NCBI RefSeq assembly: GCF_000224145.3
Contig: NC_020167.2
Location: forward strand, 2,301,476-2,365,475
DNA length: 64,000 bases
Source: Ciona intestinalis
Taxonomy: Eukaryota; Chordata; Ascidiacea; Phlebobranchia; Cionidae
Direction: 5' to 3'
Shown: positions 48,201 to 60,000 of the stretch, one piece after another
Layout: every line of letters begins with the position of its first letter
Numbering within the stretch: the stretch's first letter is position 1
The notes under the pieces: model-generated
Told to the model about the DNA's origin: nothing
Databases searched by the model: none
The model's input: only the letters and a program-made list of their open reading frames with translations
Made by a program: the position numbers and the translations under genes

Positions 48201-51200
48201 TACAAAAAATTGCTAGGACAAAATATATCTGAGAAAAAAGTATTAATATATCCCGTGTACTAAAAACAAACTTAACACGTTGTTATATTTGTGACAAACT
48301 ATATTTAAATGCATCTAACTATTGTCATCTTAGGTTCTTCCGGAGATGTGTAGGAATGTACAGAAGTTTTCATACCTGATGGTTGGTTTGGGTGGTTGTC
48401 TGGTTAGAATAGGAGGTAACAGTGGTGTGTGGTTGATGTTGTGAAGATGTGGTTGTTGTATTGGTGGTTGGGTATACCTGGATCAACAAAGGGAATTCAA
48501 ACATGACAGTTAGATTGGAATATGAACATAGCTCGACCATATTTACAATGTTAACAATAGGAACAAATGTGGTATATGAGTGTACAATTAAAATATCTCG
48601 AACAGTTTAATTGAAATTTTGCATTGTATTTATATATTTAAAATACAAACTAAGCACAGGAGTTTTGTTAATTTCACTTTGCTATTTATGTTACAGTAAT
48701 ATGCATAAAAATAGTAACAAAGAGACATTTGTTACTAACATAGGCGCAAAACATGGGGTGGCAAGGTAGGCAGGCTTACCCCAGAATTTCCTGCATTGCA
48801 TTATTCAGTGTACATTACAAACAATATGCCAGATATATTTCAGAAGAATGTGGGTAAAACAAATTTAAACTACCACCGCATCTTATGCGTTTTTATAAAA
48901 TTTGTTGCCTATTATAGATGTACTGCTAAGCGTCTATACAAACAATCAGTGCCAAAGTTTAATGTATTTCCACATTAATCAATAAAGTTTTGTTTAATTT
49001 CTAATGGCTAATGACTTAACTGCTATTTAACAGTGTTGCTGCAGAATTTTTCTAAAAATTAAAAAATGTGGCACATGTGGTGCCTATGGTTCTTACCGTG
49101 TTATTATAGAAGAGATGGTTCAAGATTGAAACATCATGAAGTGGATCTTCAAGCTCGGATACCATGCTCGCTCTTGTGGAACCAAAAGATGACATGTCCG
49201 AGAACATAGAAATATCATGTTGCAAACCCTTAGCTCCCAACACCATATCAACAATACGAACATCTGTGTCGCACCTGGTGTGGTGGGAAATTATGGTTGT
49301 TTTAACAAAGTTAACAGTGTGATTGCGCAAAAGCCATCTATTTGCACTATACGATATATGTAACACTATCATGTCACATAACAAAATTTACTGAGAAAAA
49401 TGCTGTTTCAACTAAAAAAATGATCAATTGAATTAATGTGTTCTACCTATTATCAGAAAGAGAATATTTTTTAACATAGAATCTTATTTCTACCTGTGTT
49501 CGTTGATAGCTGGAGTGGGTGGGTGGGTTAAGGTTGGACAATATTTCATGGGAACCTGGGAAGGTACGTGTTCAACTTCCTTGGGTGGCTGTGGAAATTA
49601 TAATGTTAATATAAAATATTTAAAGTACATTTTCTAGTTTATAATCATACCCATAGTTTCTAACAAATACAAACATAAGAAAACTAAGTTAATAAACAAT
49701 TTAATGTCGCTTTTTAGCCTTGTGTGGCAGGTCAACGGCAGTCGCTATAACACGGGTGTTCATACACTTCGTACCAGCTTACAGGTTACCATGTATGTAG
49801 CTTTTTGGGTGATTATTTTTCAAGGGGTTATTTATTTTTATTTTATAACCCGTAAGAGAGCACTGGATTGGAGCAATTGCCGCACATTGTCTTACCCAAG
49901 GCCACATACACTCACAATGGTAGCAGTGGTAAACTGGTAACCTTTAAGTGAGATCATGCCAACCACTAACCCACAGCGCTGGTTAATTGTATCGGGTAAA
50001 ACATGCTAAATTTTGCTAGTAAAATAACATGTACGATGTACAAGTACCTGATGTATTTGTTGGGGCATGTGCGTTGGTTGCCTAATTTCCTCCACTTGGT
50101 GGCGAGCGACAGACACAGGTCGTGTGAACACGGTGTCCGATGATAATGCACATCTTGTCATCTCGTCACGAAGTTGCTTACCACGGTTCAGTAACTCTAA
50201 AAGTTGGTTTATGATAGAAAAGTGGCAATACGCTGTGCAACATTTAGAATATTTAAGCGATAATTCCGCATGAACTAAATTCATGCACATACGTAACAGA
50301 ATTTTAGAAGGGGTAATACTCCCAAAAATAAAAAAAATACAAATTTTACTGAAGGATAATGGTAATGGACTAATATTTATATACTATTTTTTATAAAATG
50401 TAAATTGGTGCAGACATAGTTTAAATTATTCTATTCAAATTAGAGGCTACTGGTGCTGTATTAGGAATAATATACATCACAACAATTGATTGTACTTGAA
50501 TGAATTGCCAAGTTCATTCACAATAAATCAGGGCCAGATTCACGGAAATTATCCCAGTTATATAAGTGGTCAATATATTGTTATAACATACCAGTAATTG
50601 CATCTGTAGGTGGATGTTGGATTTGAGGTTTTGAAGAAGACACGGTGGTTTTGATCTTTATTATTCTCTCTAAAACAAAACAATTGTGACAAATTTTGAC
50701 TGTTGATACACTATTTGCATGTACATAAATTTTTACAAAAACAAGTGACCAACAAAATATGCTGCTTTTATGCTTTTCTGTTTTAAATAGCTTCTATACA
50801 CTGTAGAATAAAATAGATTAACATATTTGATTTTAAAAATTTCATTAAGATTTATTTTATGTGATGACATATTATTGCAACGGCTCTGGTTAATATAGAT
50901 ATACACATTAATCAGAGACATTAAAACTGTTTACAATCGATACAGACCCCAAGCAAGCTTACCGTGTACAGCATTATCATTACAACCATACAAATCATAA
51001 CCATTCTCTTCGAGCATAGCATCAATGCCACGTGGAGTGGGATTTTCATTTCTTGGTTGATTTACTGGGGTTGAAGTACTTGGTGGGGAACCAACTACTT
51101 TACCTGAATATCATGAAATATAAAGTTATGGTTATATGAAGGTAGGTCACACTCACAGTGTGTAAAAAACATGCATTATGACATGTGGAAACCTCATCAA

Positions 51201-54200
51201 TTTAGTTAATTTATCTGTAAAGATGAACATATTAAAGAAACAACAAACCATTAACTAAAAACATACAAAATGATTTATGATATTTTATTTATCTTTATGA
51301 ATAAGATAGCAAAGACAAAATTAATTAAGGCAGCAAAGAAAAGGGAGATTTAGCATCAAAACGATAATCATTTCCATTATAACACTACAGCCCCAAAATA
51401 ATTGGGGGCTGTGTAAGAGTCAAGGCATTGCCTGATCCACAAAATCGTGTACCCGATCTAGATCTTTGTGATGCGGAAGATGTTTTTGATTCAGTTGATC
51501 GACTCCTGCTCCTCAACCTCCTATTGGAGGAGGGAGGATTTCCTCTTCTTCTTTCTCCACTGTTGCTACGCCGACTTCGACTACTGCTTGAAATGAAATC
51601 AAAGTAGTTGTTTGTCATATACAAGTGATTGAAGTTTGGGAGATACCAGTGATAGTAATAGCAAGGACCAGTGAAAAAAAAACAGTCAAATGCCGCTTAG
51701 GCTACCACACGGCAGAGAAATATTGCTAATAGTGCACATAAAAATATTTTTTTTAAAACAAGAAATTATTTACTCATGATTGTTTGGCATACAGGCACAA
51801 TAGACAAGTTTTATTAAATATATAACTTCGTTATTTTTTTAGAATTCAATACCCACCCAGCACTGTTAGAGCGTGACCTTGATCCAGTGCTTGAATTCCT
51901 TGATCTGCTGCTACGACGGCTTCCTCTTCCTCCTATACTTGTTGTACGAGATCTGTGGATCAGAAAGAACAACTTAAATAGACATATCTATTAGAGCACG
52001 ACCGATTATCGGTTAGCCGATATATCGGCCGCATTTTTGGGGATTTACCGATTATCGGCAAGAGCAAAAAACGGCCGATATTATCGGCGCTAAGTAACCA
52101 GACGGTCAGCAACGTCCGTACGCAAGAATTAATGCAGAGCGATACCTTGTTCATAAACAAAACTCACTCGTATACCTAATTCAACTCGTTCGTAAAAATC
52201 TAACATATATTAAACTAGGTCAAAGCGTCTGATCACGCGTCCACCGCATGTCATGTTTATCAGGCACGTGTAACGTCGAGGTTACTTTAGGTCACTTACG
52301 CGTCAACGTGATACACAAATAAACTGCATTAGCTGATAAATATAATGTTTGTTTAATGAAAGGGAGGTAAAATTTGTTTAAAAAAATTACAAATTAACCA
52401 ATTAAGTAATTACAAGTTCACTAATAGCCAATTAATAATAATTAAGCCTGTTAGTTTATTTTTATCAGCTATATCAGATTTTTCCGTTTTAATCAGTCAA
52501 GTTTTTTAGGTGCATTAAAATATCGGTTTGAAAAAAGCAATATCGGTCGGGCTCTAATATCTATTACAATATACACTGGATTATTTTCTTTCTTCGTACA
52601 CTTTTGAGATTGCTAACAATTTCCAGATAACTGGTTTGTGTAACTGCGTTTGGACTAAGTAGTAAAACATCCTAGGTCTAAATATCAGATGTGAATTTTC
52701 TATTCAAAAAAAAGTTTATTTGGTGTATTAAATAAACATGCAGTTCCACTTTTGCATGTAACAAAATCAACTCACCTAACAGAGATAGAACCATCTGTTC
52801 CAGTATCACTGTCATCATATGCTCCTCTCACTGGTTTGAAGCTCATTGTGATGTGGAGTTCTCCCATCTTCCTGGAGGAGGAGGAGATGATGGGGAAGAA
52901 TCCTCGGATTGGATTGCTGGCTGATAAACTTGAGATGCCAGGTACCTGAGGTTACGTTTAGATCAGTATTTACCATTTAACATAACATCATTACCACTTT
53001 TAGGTGCAGATAAATACATTTCATATTACTATGGCATGTACAAAAAGCAGGGCAGATAAATGTGGCTGTTAAAAGTTTAAAACCAACATATTAGGTGTAG
53101 ATTAAAAATGTTAAAGAGCATCACCTGTACTCTTCCAATTGGAAGACTTTTTGGACTGGCTTGAATATCAAACGTGACTGAACCCATATCATGAAAATAT
53201 GCTGCCATTTGCTTTGGTCCAGATCGGATCCCAAACTGACATCTTGTCCTCACTGGTCTATCATCTCTAGTAGTTTGTGGCCTAAAGAATGGACTTAAAT
53301 TATATCATAAAAATTAAATCACATATAAAATAGTTACAAGCATGTAAGACTGTGTGCAGATATAAATATTAACCATAGGCGCCAAGTTACGGGGTGTTGG
53401 GGTGGCATGGCCACCCCATAGATCTTTTTATTAAAAAAAAAAAAAAATTGACAAAAATTAAAATTTTTGATTTTTTGGCTGGAAAGTGATATGTCAAAAT
53501 CGTGGAGGCTGTTTTGCTGTCATGACCGGTCCTTTTTTCTGCAGACACGCACGCAGCCAGAAAGTGCTAAGACGCACGCACACACGCGTTGCATTCCATA
53601 TTACATTCCTTCGCTTGGTATTGGAACATTTTTCGTTCAATTGTTTTGTCACTTGCCCTATTACAACGTAACTATTAATTATGACGTTTCATAATATAAC
53701 AATCTGGAGGAATGTGCCCACTGCCCAACCACCACGAGATCGAAACATCGTGTATGAGCGTCACATTTTTACGCTCTGCGCCGGCGTAGGAAATAAAGGA
53801 AGACGCATGCGGTAGCATACATTCCACACCTAACAAGCGAAGCAATCGTTGTGAATTTATTCTCGTGAAAAACAACGTAATGAAACTCTGGTTCTCGTGC
53901 GGTGTTTTCAACAAACGATGTTTTTTGGCTTCTGTCCAATTGCGCACGATGTTGCAATCCTTATCTATATTATTTCTCGTTCACTCGCTAATCAAAGGTG
54001 AAATGTTTATGCACGTCGGAAGATCGTTGTTTTTTTTCAAAATTGAAATGCAAATATAAAACGAAGGTTTGAGGACCGTTCTTATTTTTACAATCATAAA
54101 AATGACATTTAAAACTTTTTAAGTAGAGAATGTTGTACTCGTGGAACACCCATTGCGATCGGCAAACGTGTTGCTGCAGTAAACAACATTAAACTGTTTT

Positions 54201-55327
54201 GATTGGGAGAAAACAATTGGTAAGTCAGTGTAATTATGGCCAAATATGCCAATCCCAATATAAACGTTTAATAAAACACAGCTACTTTAATCTTTACTGA
54301 CCTCAAACATAAAACACTCGCATTTAGTTTACTTTTGCAAGGTTTACAATGAACGCGTCAATCGCTATTGTGATGCAAACAATCAACGCGTCAATTGGTA
54401 TTATGACGCTTAAAATCCACGTCACAATCGCTACTATGTTGTAATAAACAATCTGCTAAGGCAACCCAATTAATATTATATTGCTTATTCGCGCACTGAA
54501 CAATACTTTGCCCTGTTGCATGTCCTCGCACATGAAGCGCTGCTCTAAACATTTGCCGTCATCTATGACGTCATAATGATTATTACGTCATACGATTTTT
54601 ATGTCACTATAGCCGGCCACCCCATGAATGAAGCAAAACTTGGCGCCTATGATATTAACTACAACTTATATTTACTTATAAATGCTGTTGTTAAAAAACA
54701 AACACTAACAATATTTATATATATATATTATAGGCTCCACTACATTAAAATTTCTAAAAATTTTAAGTTGGTTGCTTTTATATTGCACTAACATCCAATT
54801 TTAAATAAGTTTGTTCATTCAATTTTTCCCTAACCAAGAAATCCAACAAAACCAATAACGAATCAATTACTGTAAGTCAATGTAATCAAGAACAAAATAA
54901 AATACCTGAAAAATGTTCCATCTGTAGCTTCACCCCACCATCGCAGTCGAATATGTGCGGGTGAAACTGGGGCAGGTCGTGCGGGGGCGGTGGTTCCCCA
55001 CACTATCTCACCCACTGTGATATAAAGCAAACAACGAAGTTCGCCTTCAACAAGTGGAGGGAGGTCTGTGGAAGGGGCCACATCCACGTAATCAACTGTA
55101 TAACAAAATAAGAGTTATTGCCTCGTTATTTTATTGTTATTTTATAGATGAGTAGCACAATTTAAATTTCTGACTGTTTTGAGAAACTTGGTAAAATCAT
55201 TTTCATAGACTTTATTGATTTTGCCTTTGCTAGGTTTAATTATGATTTTAGAATTAAAATACAATAATCCTGTAAAGAGTTACCCACCTTTCCGTCGTCC
55301 TCGACGTCGCCTTGACGACTTTTCCAT
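36231..55327 (-). CDS. C2CD3: C2CD3, centriolar multi-C2-domain protein, 30 exons, about 2345 aa
   Basis: Centriole distal-end protein needed for distal appendages and ciliogenesis in vertebrates. Exons: 55288-55327, 54906-55095, 53125-53281, 52776-52945, 51857-51952, 51453-51586, 50963-51103, 50592-50669, 50048-50196, 49494-49588, 49097-49274, 48376-48477, 47780-48015, 47362-47462, 46850-46974, 46351-46479, 45725-45882, 45238-45398, 44799-44941, 44341-44516, 43847-43970, 43267-43446, 42721-42823, 42235-42461, 41696-41855, 41177-41376, 40711-40871, 39857-39945, 36796-39650, 36231-36410. All 29 junctions keep phase. The N-terminus is diagnostic (DLPPLVEGELRCLLYITVGE, then RLRWWGEATDGTFF). A series of C2-like segments follows (e.g. 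HLARVVVKSLQLNF; FFVEYKFP; VYLVCRAFA; VGVIRASGLQYAA; VSVERAMHLPPLSP). The 2.86 kb exon adds an acidic low-complexity region, and the end reads RLAKIFNSKFASG. The total length nearly equals human C2CD3. The weakest site is the donor of exon 6 (51453). Confidence 0.95.
36515..36700 (-). mobile_element. Degraded SINE, reverse orientation
   Basis: AAAAGACAGTCATTAAAACT resembles the SINE tail (reverse complement). GTTTGGACAACC then CTCACCACTGG matches the body (CCAGTGGTCACTAATGGGTTGTC reversed). It lies in the last C2CD3 intron and is heavily diverged. Confidence 0.45.
40130..40245 (+). repeat. Dispersed repeat, copy a
   Basis: GGACCAAGTCTGGCCTAAAC and nearby GGGGTAATGG match, as reverse complement, a stretch at about 59050-59135 (GTTTAGGCCAGATTTGGCAC, ATTATTACCCC). 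It is an unnamed interspersed repeat in a C2CD3 intron; its boundaries are unclear. Confidence 0.5.
42893..43105. repeat. Tandem repeat of about 78 bp unit
   Basis: Two near-identical units contain TATCATATACATTTTTTAAA, AATTATCAATTTATCATATA and GGTACAGTGTTTTACTG. Partial third and fourth copies follow (AAGTACAGTGTTTAACTG, TATCATATACATTTTTTAAA). It lies in a C2CD3 intron and looks like a minisatellite expansion. Confidence 0.8.
44160..44300 (-). mobile_element. SINE fragment, reverse orientation
   Basis: ACATGCCTACAATGGTAGCA and GTGTTAAGCCTTGAAC correspond to the reverse complement of the SINE head (GTTCAAGGCTCGACGC, then TACCATTGTGGGCGT). The tail is diverged. It lies in a C2CD3 intron. Confidence 0.55.
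45020..45140 (-). mobile_element. SINE fragment, reverse orientation
   Basis: ACACATATGTCGACAATGAT then AGCAG resembles the reverse complement of the SINE body around CTGCTACCATTGTGGGCGT. A head-like stretch (CCACTAAGC) follows. Diverged; in a C2CD3 intron. Confidence 0.4.
46250..46335 (-). mobile_element. Diverged SINE fragment
   Basis: AATACATATGTCAACAATGA then CAGCAGGTG resembles the fragment at 45020-45140 and the reversed SINE body. Short and diverged, close to a C2CD3 exon donor. Confidence 0.3.
48739..49085. mobile_element. Possible short relative of the CATAGGCGC element
   Basis: The left edge CATAGGCGCAAAACATGGGG then TGGCAAGG resembles the terminus of the 1278-bp element. A candidate right edge reads GTGGTGCCTATG (reverse complement CATAGGCACCAC). 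The flanking octamers are only 5 of 8 identical, so the boundaries are uncertain. It lies in a C2CD3 intron, ending about 12 bp from the donor of exon 11. Confidence 0.35.
49720..49985 (-). mobile_element. SINE copy, reverse orientation
   Basis: The left end GTGGCAGGTCAACGGCAGTC then GCTATAACACGGGT matches the reversed SINE tail. CCCAAGGCCACATACACTCA then CAATGGTAGCAG matches the reversed body. AACCACTAACCCACAGCGCT matches the reversed head (GCGCCGTGGCATATTGGTTAG). A near-full-length copy in a C2CD3 intron. Confidence 0.75.
51992..52556. mobile_element. Non-autonomous hAT-type element, 565 bp, with perfect 8-bp TSD
   Basis: The left terminus TAGAGCACGACCGATTATCG is answered on the right by the reverse complement of TAGAGCCCGACCGATATTGC. 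Both sides are flanked by the identical octamer ATATCTAT (51984-51991 and 52557-52564). Eight-bp target duplications and short TAG-starting inverted repeats are typical of hAT transposons. There is no transposase reading frame; sub-terminal CGATNATCGG-like repeats (CCGATTATCGG, CCGATATTATCGG) could be transposase-binding repeats. It lies in the C2CD3 intron between exons 4 and 5. Confidence 0.9.
53374..54651. mobile_element. Non-autonomous hAT-type element, 1278 bp, with perfect 8-bp TSD
   Basis: It begins CATAGGCGCCAAGTTACGGG and ends with the reverse complement of CATAGGCGCCAAGTTTTGCT, so the first 14 bases are a perfect inverted repeat. The flanking octamer ATATTAAC is duplicated exactly (53366-53373 and 54652-54659). 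Sub-terminal GGGGTGGC/GGCCACCCC motifs occur near both ends. No open frame resembles a hAT transposase, so this is a deletion derivative or MITE-like relative. It lies in C2CD3 intron 2. Confidence 0.92.
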
Positions 55328-57095
55328 ATTTATGTTATAATTTTTTTTTTTTTAAGTTATTTCATTACAAATGTCGTAACTTCAACTAATACCTTAGAGA
55401 ATATATCAAAAAACTATATGTACTACAGTTCCTGCTACTTCTGAAGATCATGAAACTTTAATTGAAAAACGAAAACACAAACAAATAACACATACTTTTT
55501 ATGTTGTAACGAACACCACATAAAAGAACGATAACCGAATTTTGAAATTAGCGCAGTTGCCGGGAATTCAATACATCCTTGCACGCCACCTAACGATAAT
55601 GTTATTAAAATTATTCGCCACAAAGCGTCAGCACAAACAGTTTATTTACCCCCAAAACCAGACTCCTAATTTCGCAGGTCCTTTGTTTTTTTACGGATCC
55701 AAGGCTCGTTCTTAGCAAAATTAATCCCTGCTATCATTGTGGGCGTATGTGTCTCTTGGCATGACACTAAACAGATATTACTTCAACTCAATAATCCCAC
55801 AGGGCTTGTCTAAATTCTCAGTTATATATTGTACTACAAAAAAAATAACTACCCACGAAATTTCATACTTCGTAACTCATATGCGACAAAACAAGCATCA
55901 ATTTTAAAGTATCGCCAATATATAAACTGAGTGAAGAGTAACACATGTCAGCATATTACCAGACACCAAATTGTTTCCGTATATTTAGGCAACCAGATAC
56001 CAACATTGTTAATTTATTTACCAGGTTGTGCGGCAAAACAGTTTTTAGCAATTATACGAACGAATTTGTACAATATTGCATTGTGTCTTAACAAAAATTC
56101 AGCACTATTATTATCTTCATGCATTTGCATCTACAATGGCAAAGCAGTTAAAGCAAAACAGCAAGCGAATTAGATGTTACTCAAAAGCAATGTTAAAAAG
56201 AGATGCACCAATAAAGCAAACTCCTAAGTATGTTTGGGTTTTGGATGAGGTGGAGGTGAATGGTTTTAAATTAACGAGTTAGAATGGAACTACAACACAG
56301 ACTACACAGTAGTTTTTACAGTGTCTGTAACTCGTATATAACAAAACCACCCAAAACGCGGCATGAAAATATCTTTGAACATTTGCATTGCAGCTGTTTA
56401 TGGGAGATTAATGGAACAATCGAAATTGGATTGCATACATACAAACAATAAAGCTTATATTACAGGACAAAAATCTGCTTCAATTCATTATTAAGAGGAA
56501 TTAACACTTCTAATGAAATTGCTGCAGAAATTCAGCTATACAAATAAGACATACAAAATACAACTAACGGCCCAGATAATCCAGATACTTTTTACAGAAG
56601 ATTTTTTATAAATAGTTCTCATTAAAATGCATTAGTTTCAAATAATTTAAAAATTAAAACTAATGTGATTTTTTGTTTGATCCCTTAAAAGTATAAACAG
56701 TAAAGAAGTTGTCACCAATGTTAAAACACATCTATTATATTGAGATGTGTAGTAATGGGGCACAGTGCTACACAGTAGTTAGTCTTGTGTTATTGTGAAT
56801 GGCAAGATTGCTCAGAGGGGGTAAATGGTTATTGTAGTGGTACCTAGACTGTGTATGTGGAGTAATAGTAGTTAAAAAAAGCTGTAGCAGTGTTATTTTA
56901 AAAGCGGCATAAAAAAATAGTTTATGTTTAATAGATTGTGTACATATGGTATCTAAGTGATAACTTATGTGTAAAGGCATTTACAGTGTAGATGTCGAAA
57001 TAATGAATGTGAAAACACAGTTTTGTTGACCAGTGGACCATATACCCGGTAATTAGGCTACTCAACATGGGTACCTGTGGCTAGGTGACACCTGA
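55328..57095. other. Intergenic region between C2CD3 and the SLC6 gene
   Basis: About 1.8 kb holding the presumed C2CD3 promoter and the 3' UTR of the SLC6 gene, both on minus. It contains a diverged SINE (listed separately). The overlapping frames at 55931-56282 are short, AT-rich and unrecognised. Confidence 0.45.
55693..55885 (+). mobile_element. SINE copy lacking its 5' head
   Basis: GGATCCAAGGCTCG (B-box remnant), then CTATCATTGTGGGCGTATGT then GTC, CATGACACTAAACAGATATT and CACAGGGCTTGTCTAAATTC then TCAG match the SINE body at about 12860-12965 in order. The tRNA-like A-box part is missing. Confidence 0.7.
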
Positions 57096-60000
57096 CTATA
57101 CCTTTGCAGTTAACGGTTGTGTGGATTCAGTCACCATACACTCAGAGTATTCTTTCTCATCGAAATCCTTAGACCTGTTAAAAATAAAAGTGTCTGGTTT
57201 GATGTAACCGAACTTGTACAGAAGTGCATAGACAGGAATGCACGAGACGGAAGCAAGGATCAGGAAGATAATGAGCACGATTCCCCATGTCGGAAACAGC
57301 AGATCATCCTTGCTTGCAGTGATCGGGTTCCACCCAGAATATGTGATATCTTTAGTGAATAAGCCCGCTACACTTGCCCCAAGAATAACCAGCAATGCCA
57401 GTGGGCAGGTAAATCTCCATGATATAGTCCAGTAGTAACCAGGGGAGACACCCACCATTTCTTTTAGATCTTTTTCAAACCTAAAAAAAGATACACATTC
57501 TTGATACATAGGAAGCCACAAACTAGCAATTTTTAAGTTTAACTGAACATATAAATTTATGTTTAAATTTTGCACTTAACCCTGCATCATGTAAAATTAA
57601 GATAAAAACCAACAATATATTTTTAAAACCTATAATAAAAAGCAAACAATACGACATCAAAAAATTGTGCCACAATTTATGTACTTGCCTGCCACACAAG
57701 GGTAAATAAAGATTCAATTACCTGCCCATCTTGTAAATATAACTGACGGAAAGAACCTCACATAGAGCAATTGTAACGAGAGACAAAGTGGCAGAGTAGG
57801 TGTCAAAAATATCCAAAAAATAACTGCCTGACCTTTGAGTGAAAAGCAGGCCCACTACGAACATACCTGCAATATCAATTAAGGTCAAATAGGATGATGG
57901 TGGTAAAGTATTCCAACTATGCCTTTGAGTTAATGATGTTGGGCTTTAATCACAATAATTACACTGGAAATAGTTACTTTGTAAGTAGCTGGTACAATTA
58001 AAGTTCTTTTCTAACGGTATTACATAACTTAAAATGTAATTAATTTTTTTAATTTAAAAATGAACACAATTTGAGGTAATTAAATTTCTAGCGTAATACA
58101 ACAAAGTATTGTACATTTAATTTAAGTTATTGAACATAACCCCATTAGAATATTACTAGGAAGTAGGAACCATTAGAATATTACTAGTATACAACGACTT
58201 AAAATACCACATTGAGTGTTTCAACTCATTTTGTTCAAAAACAAAAACATTTACAAATTAGAATGATCATCAAAAATTTAAAATGTTTTTTAAATATGCT
58301 GTTTCATTACAGAAAGTAGCAACCAGTGATTAATTTAAATAAATAATATAAATAAATACATTTACTCACAAGAGCACATGCCAGCTGTGAGTTTGGTCTT
58401 AGATACCTTCACCCCTGAGTCCAGCACAGAGGTTACCACTGTTTGAAGGATACCAAACTCACTGCTCATTCCAATGTTAAGAAGCATGAAGAAGAAGAGC
58501 ACAGACCAGAAAGGAGCTGCTGGAAACTTTAGAATTGCTTCAGTAAAAGCAATAAATGCAAGCCCAGTGCCTTGTACGTCCTGCGAGTTAAATTTTAGGA
58601 TGATAATTCGTTGATTTATTTAAGTTTGGATACAATGTTTTGGTTAGTAACAATTTTTACCGTTTTTTTTTGCACATATTAGACAACTGAACTAAAAGTA
58701 ATTTATGAGGAATGAAATGGTAACATAATATATATAATCACGCATCTATACCACACTCACTGTATCAAGTTCAGATTCAATTGAACAGTTGGTCATCTTC
58801 AGTAAATGCTCGGTGGATTTTTGTGATGAATCGAGATTGAACTCAAGTAAAAGTTCATTAAAAGTAAAATTTAAAAGATTTTCTCGATCAGGAAAGTTTT
58901 CAGGAAGATGATCAACCAACATGATTTTGTTGCTAAAAAATTAAAAGTTGATTCGGAAAATGTGGAAAATAAAACAACACTTTTATAAAAGAAACAACAC
59001 TGAAGTTTTTGAATGAAATTTGCAAGATTTTTTGATATTTTTATTCTTTGTGGGCGAGGTCCTTGTCCTAGGGTTTAGGCCAGATTTGGCACATTATTAC
59101 CCCAAGTCTTTCATGTGACTGCTGCCACGACACCGTATCACAGTCAGAGTTGATAATATTTAAATATTTTTTTTAAATATGCTGCTAAGTGTTGATATTC
59201 CATAATATTAAAGGGAAATTTTAAACACTGAACATCAGAGCACAGTTTACCTTTCAAAACAATCCATTGCTCTTGTTTTCGCTTTAAATCCAAGAATAGA
59301 AAACACGGTAATGCAAGCAAATATAGAAGTGATACAATTTGCAGTGGCAATGAAAATGGCATCCTGTAAGCAGATAAAAACATAACATGCAAAAATATTG
59401 TTATGGTGAATTATAATTATCTAACAATAACAATACTATTTTTATTGTGCTACTATGCAAATGCCACACTTCCATTTAAGCACCGTACAAAGTACTGAGA
59501 CTACTGACTGCATATAACCTACCATTTTGACATTTTACTAATTAGGTTTACTAAAATTTTTAAAATTCCAGAAAATTATGGCAACTCCAAAATCTGAAGC
59601 AAAAAAGTTGGAAAATACCAACTGCATGTTCTGTGAAAGCCTTATTATACATTGAACTATAAATATCTAGATAAAACCTTTGTTCATTAATGAACATCAT
59701 GTTTATGTGCTAAGTAAAAGGAAATACGAAACAGATTAAGTTCAGGTTCCTGGAAATGTGAATCGTAGTTAAAAGTTTCTAACTAACCTTTCAAAATTTA
59801 GAAACAAAGAACTTAGTAAACCTATTTAAATATCCAATGTTTAATAAGCTGTTCATGGTCCAGGGAGGGCAGTCAGGGCACTATTAAAAAAGTTTGGAAA
59901 ACACTGCTCTAGAACCTGCTATATTCTAAAAAAATAAACTTGTTTGTTTTTTGTGGTGTTTATGGATAAGGAACTATTTTATTGTAAATATTGTTGCACA

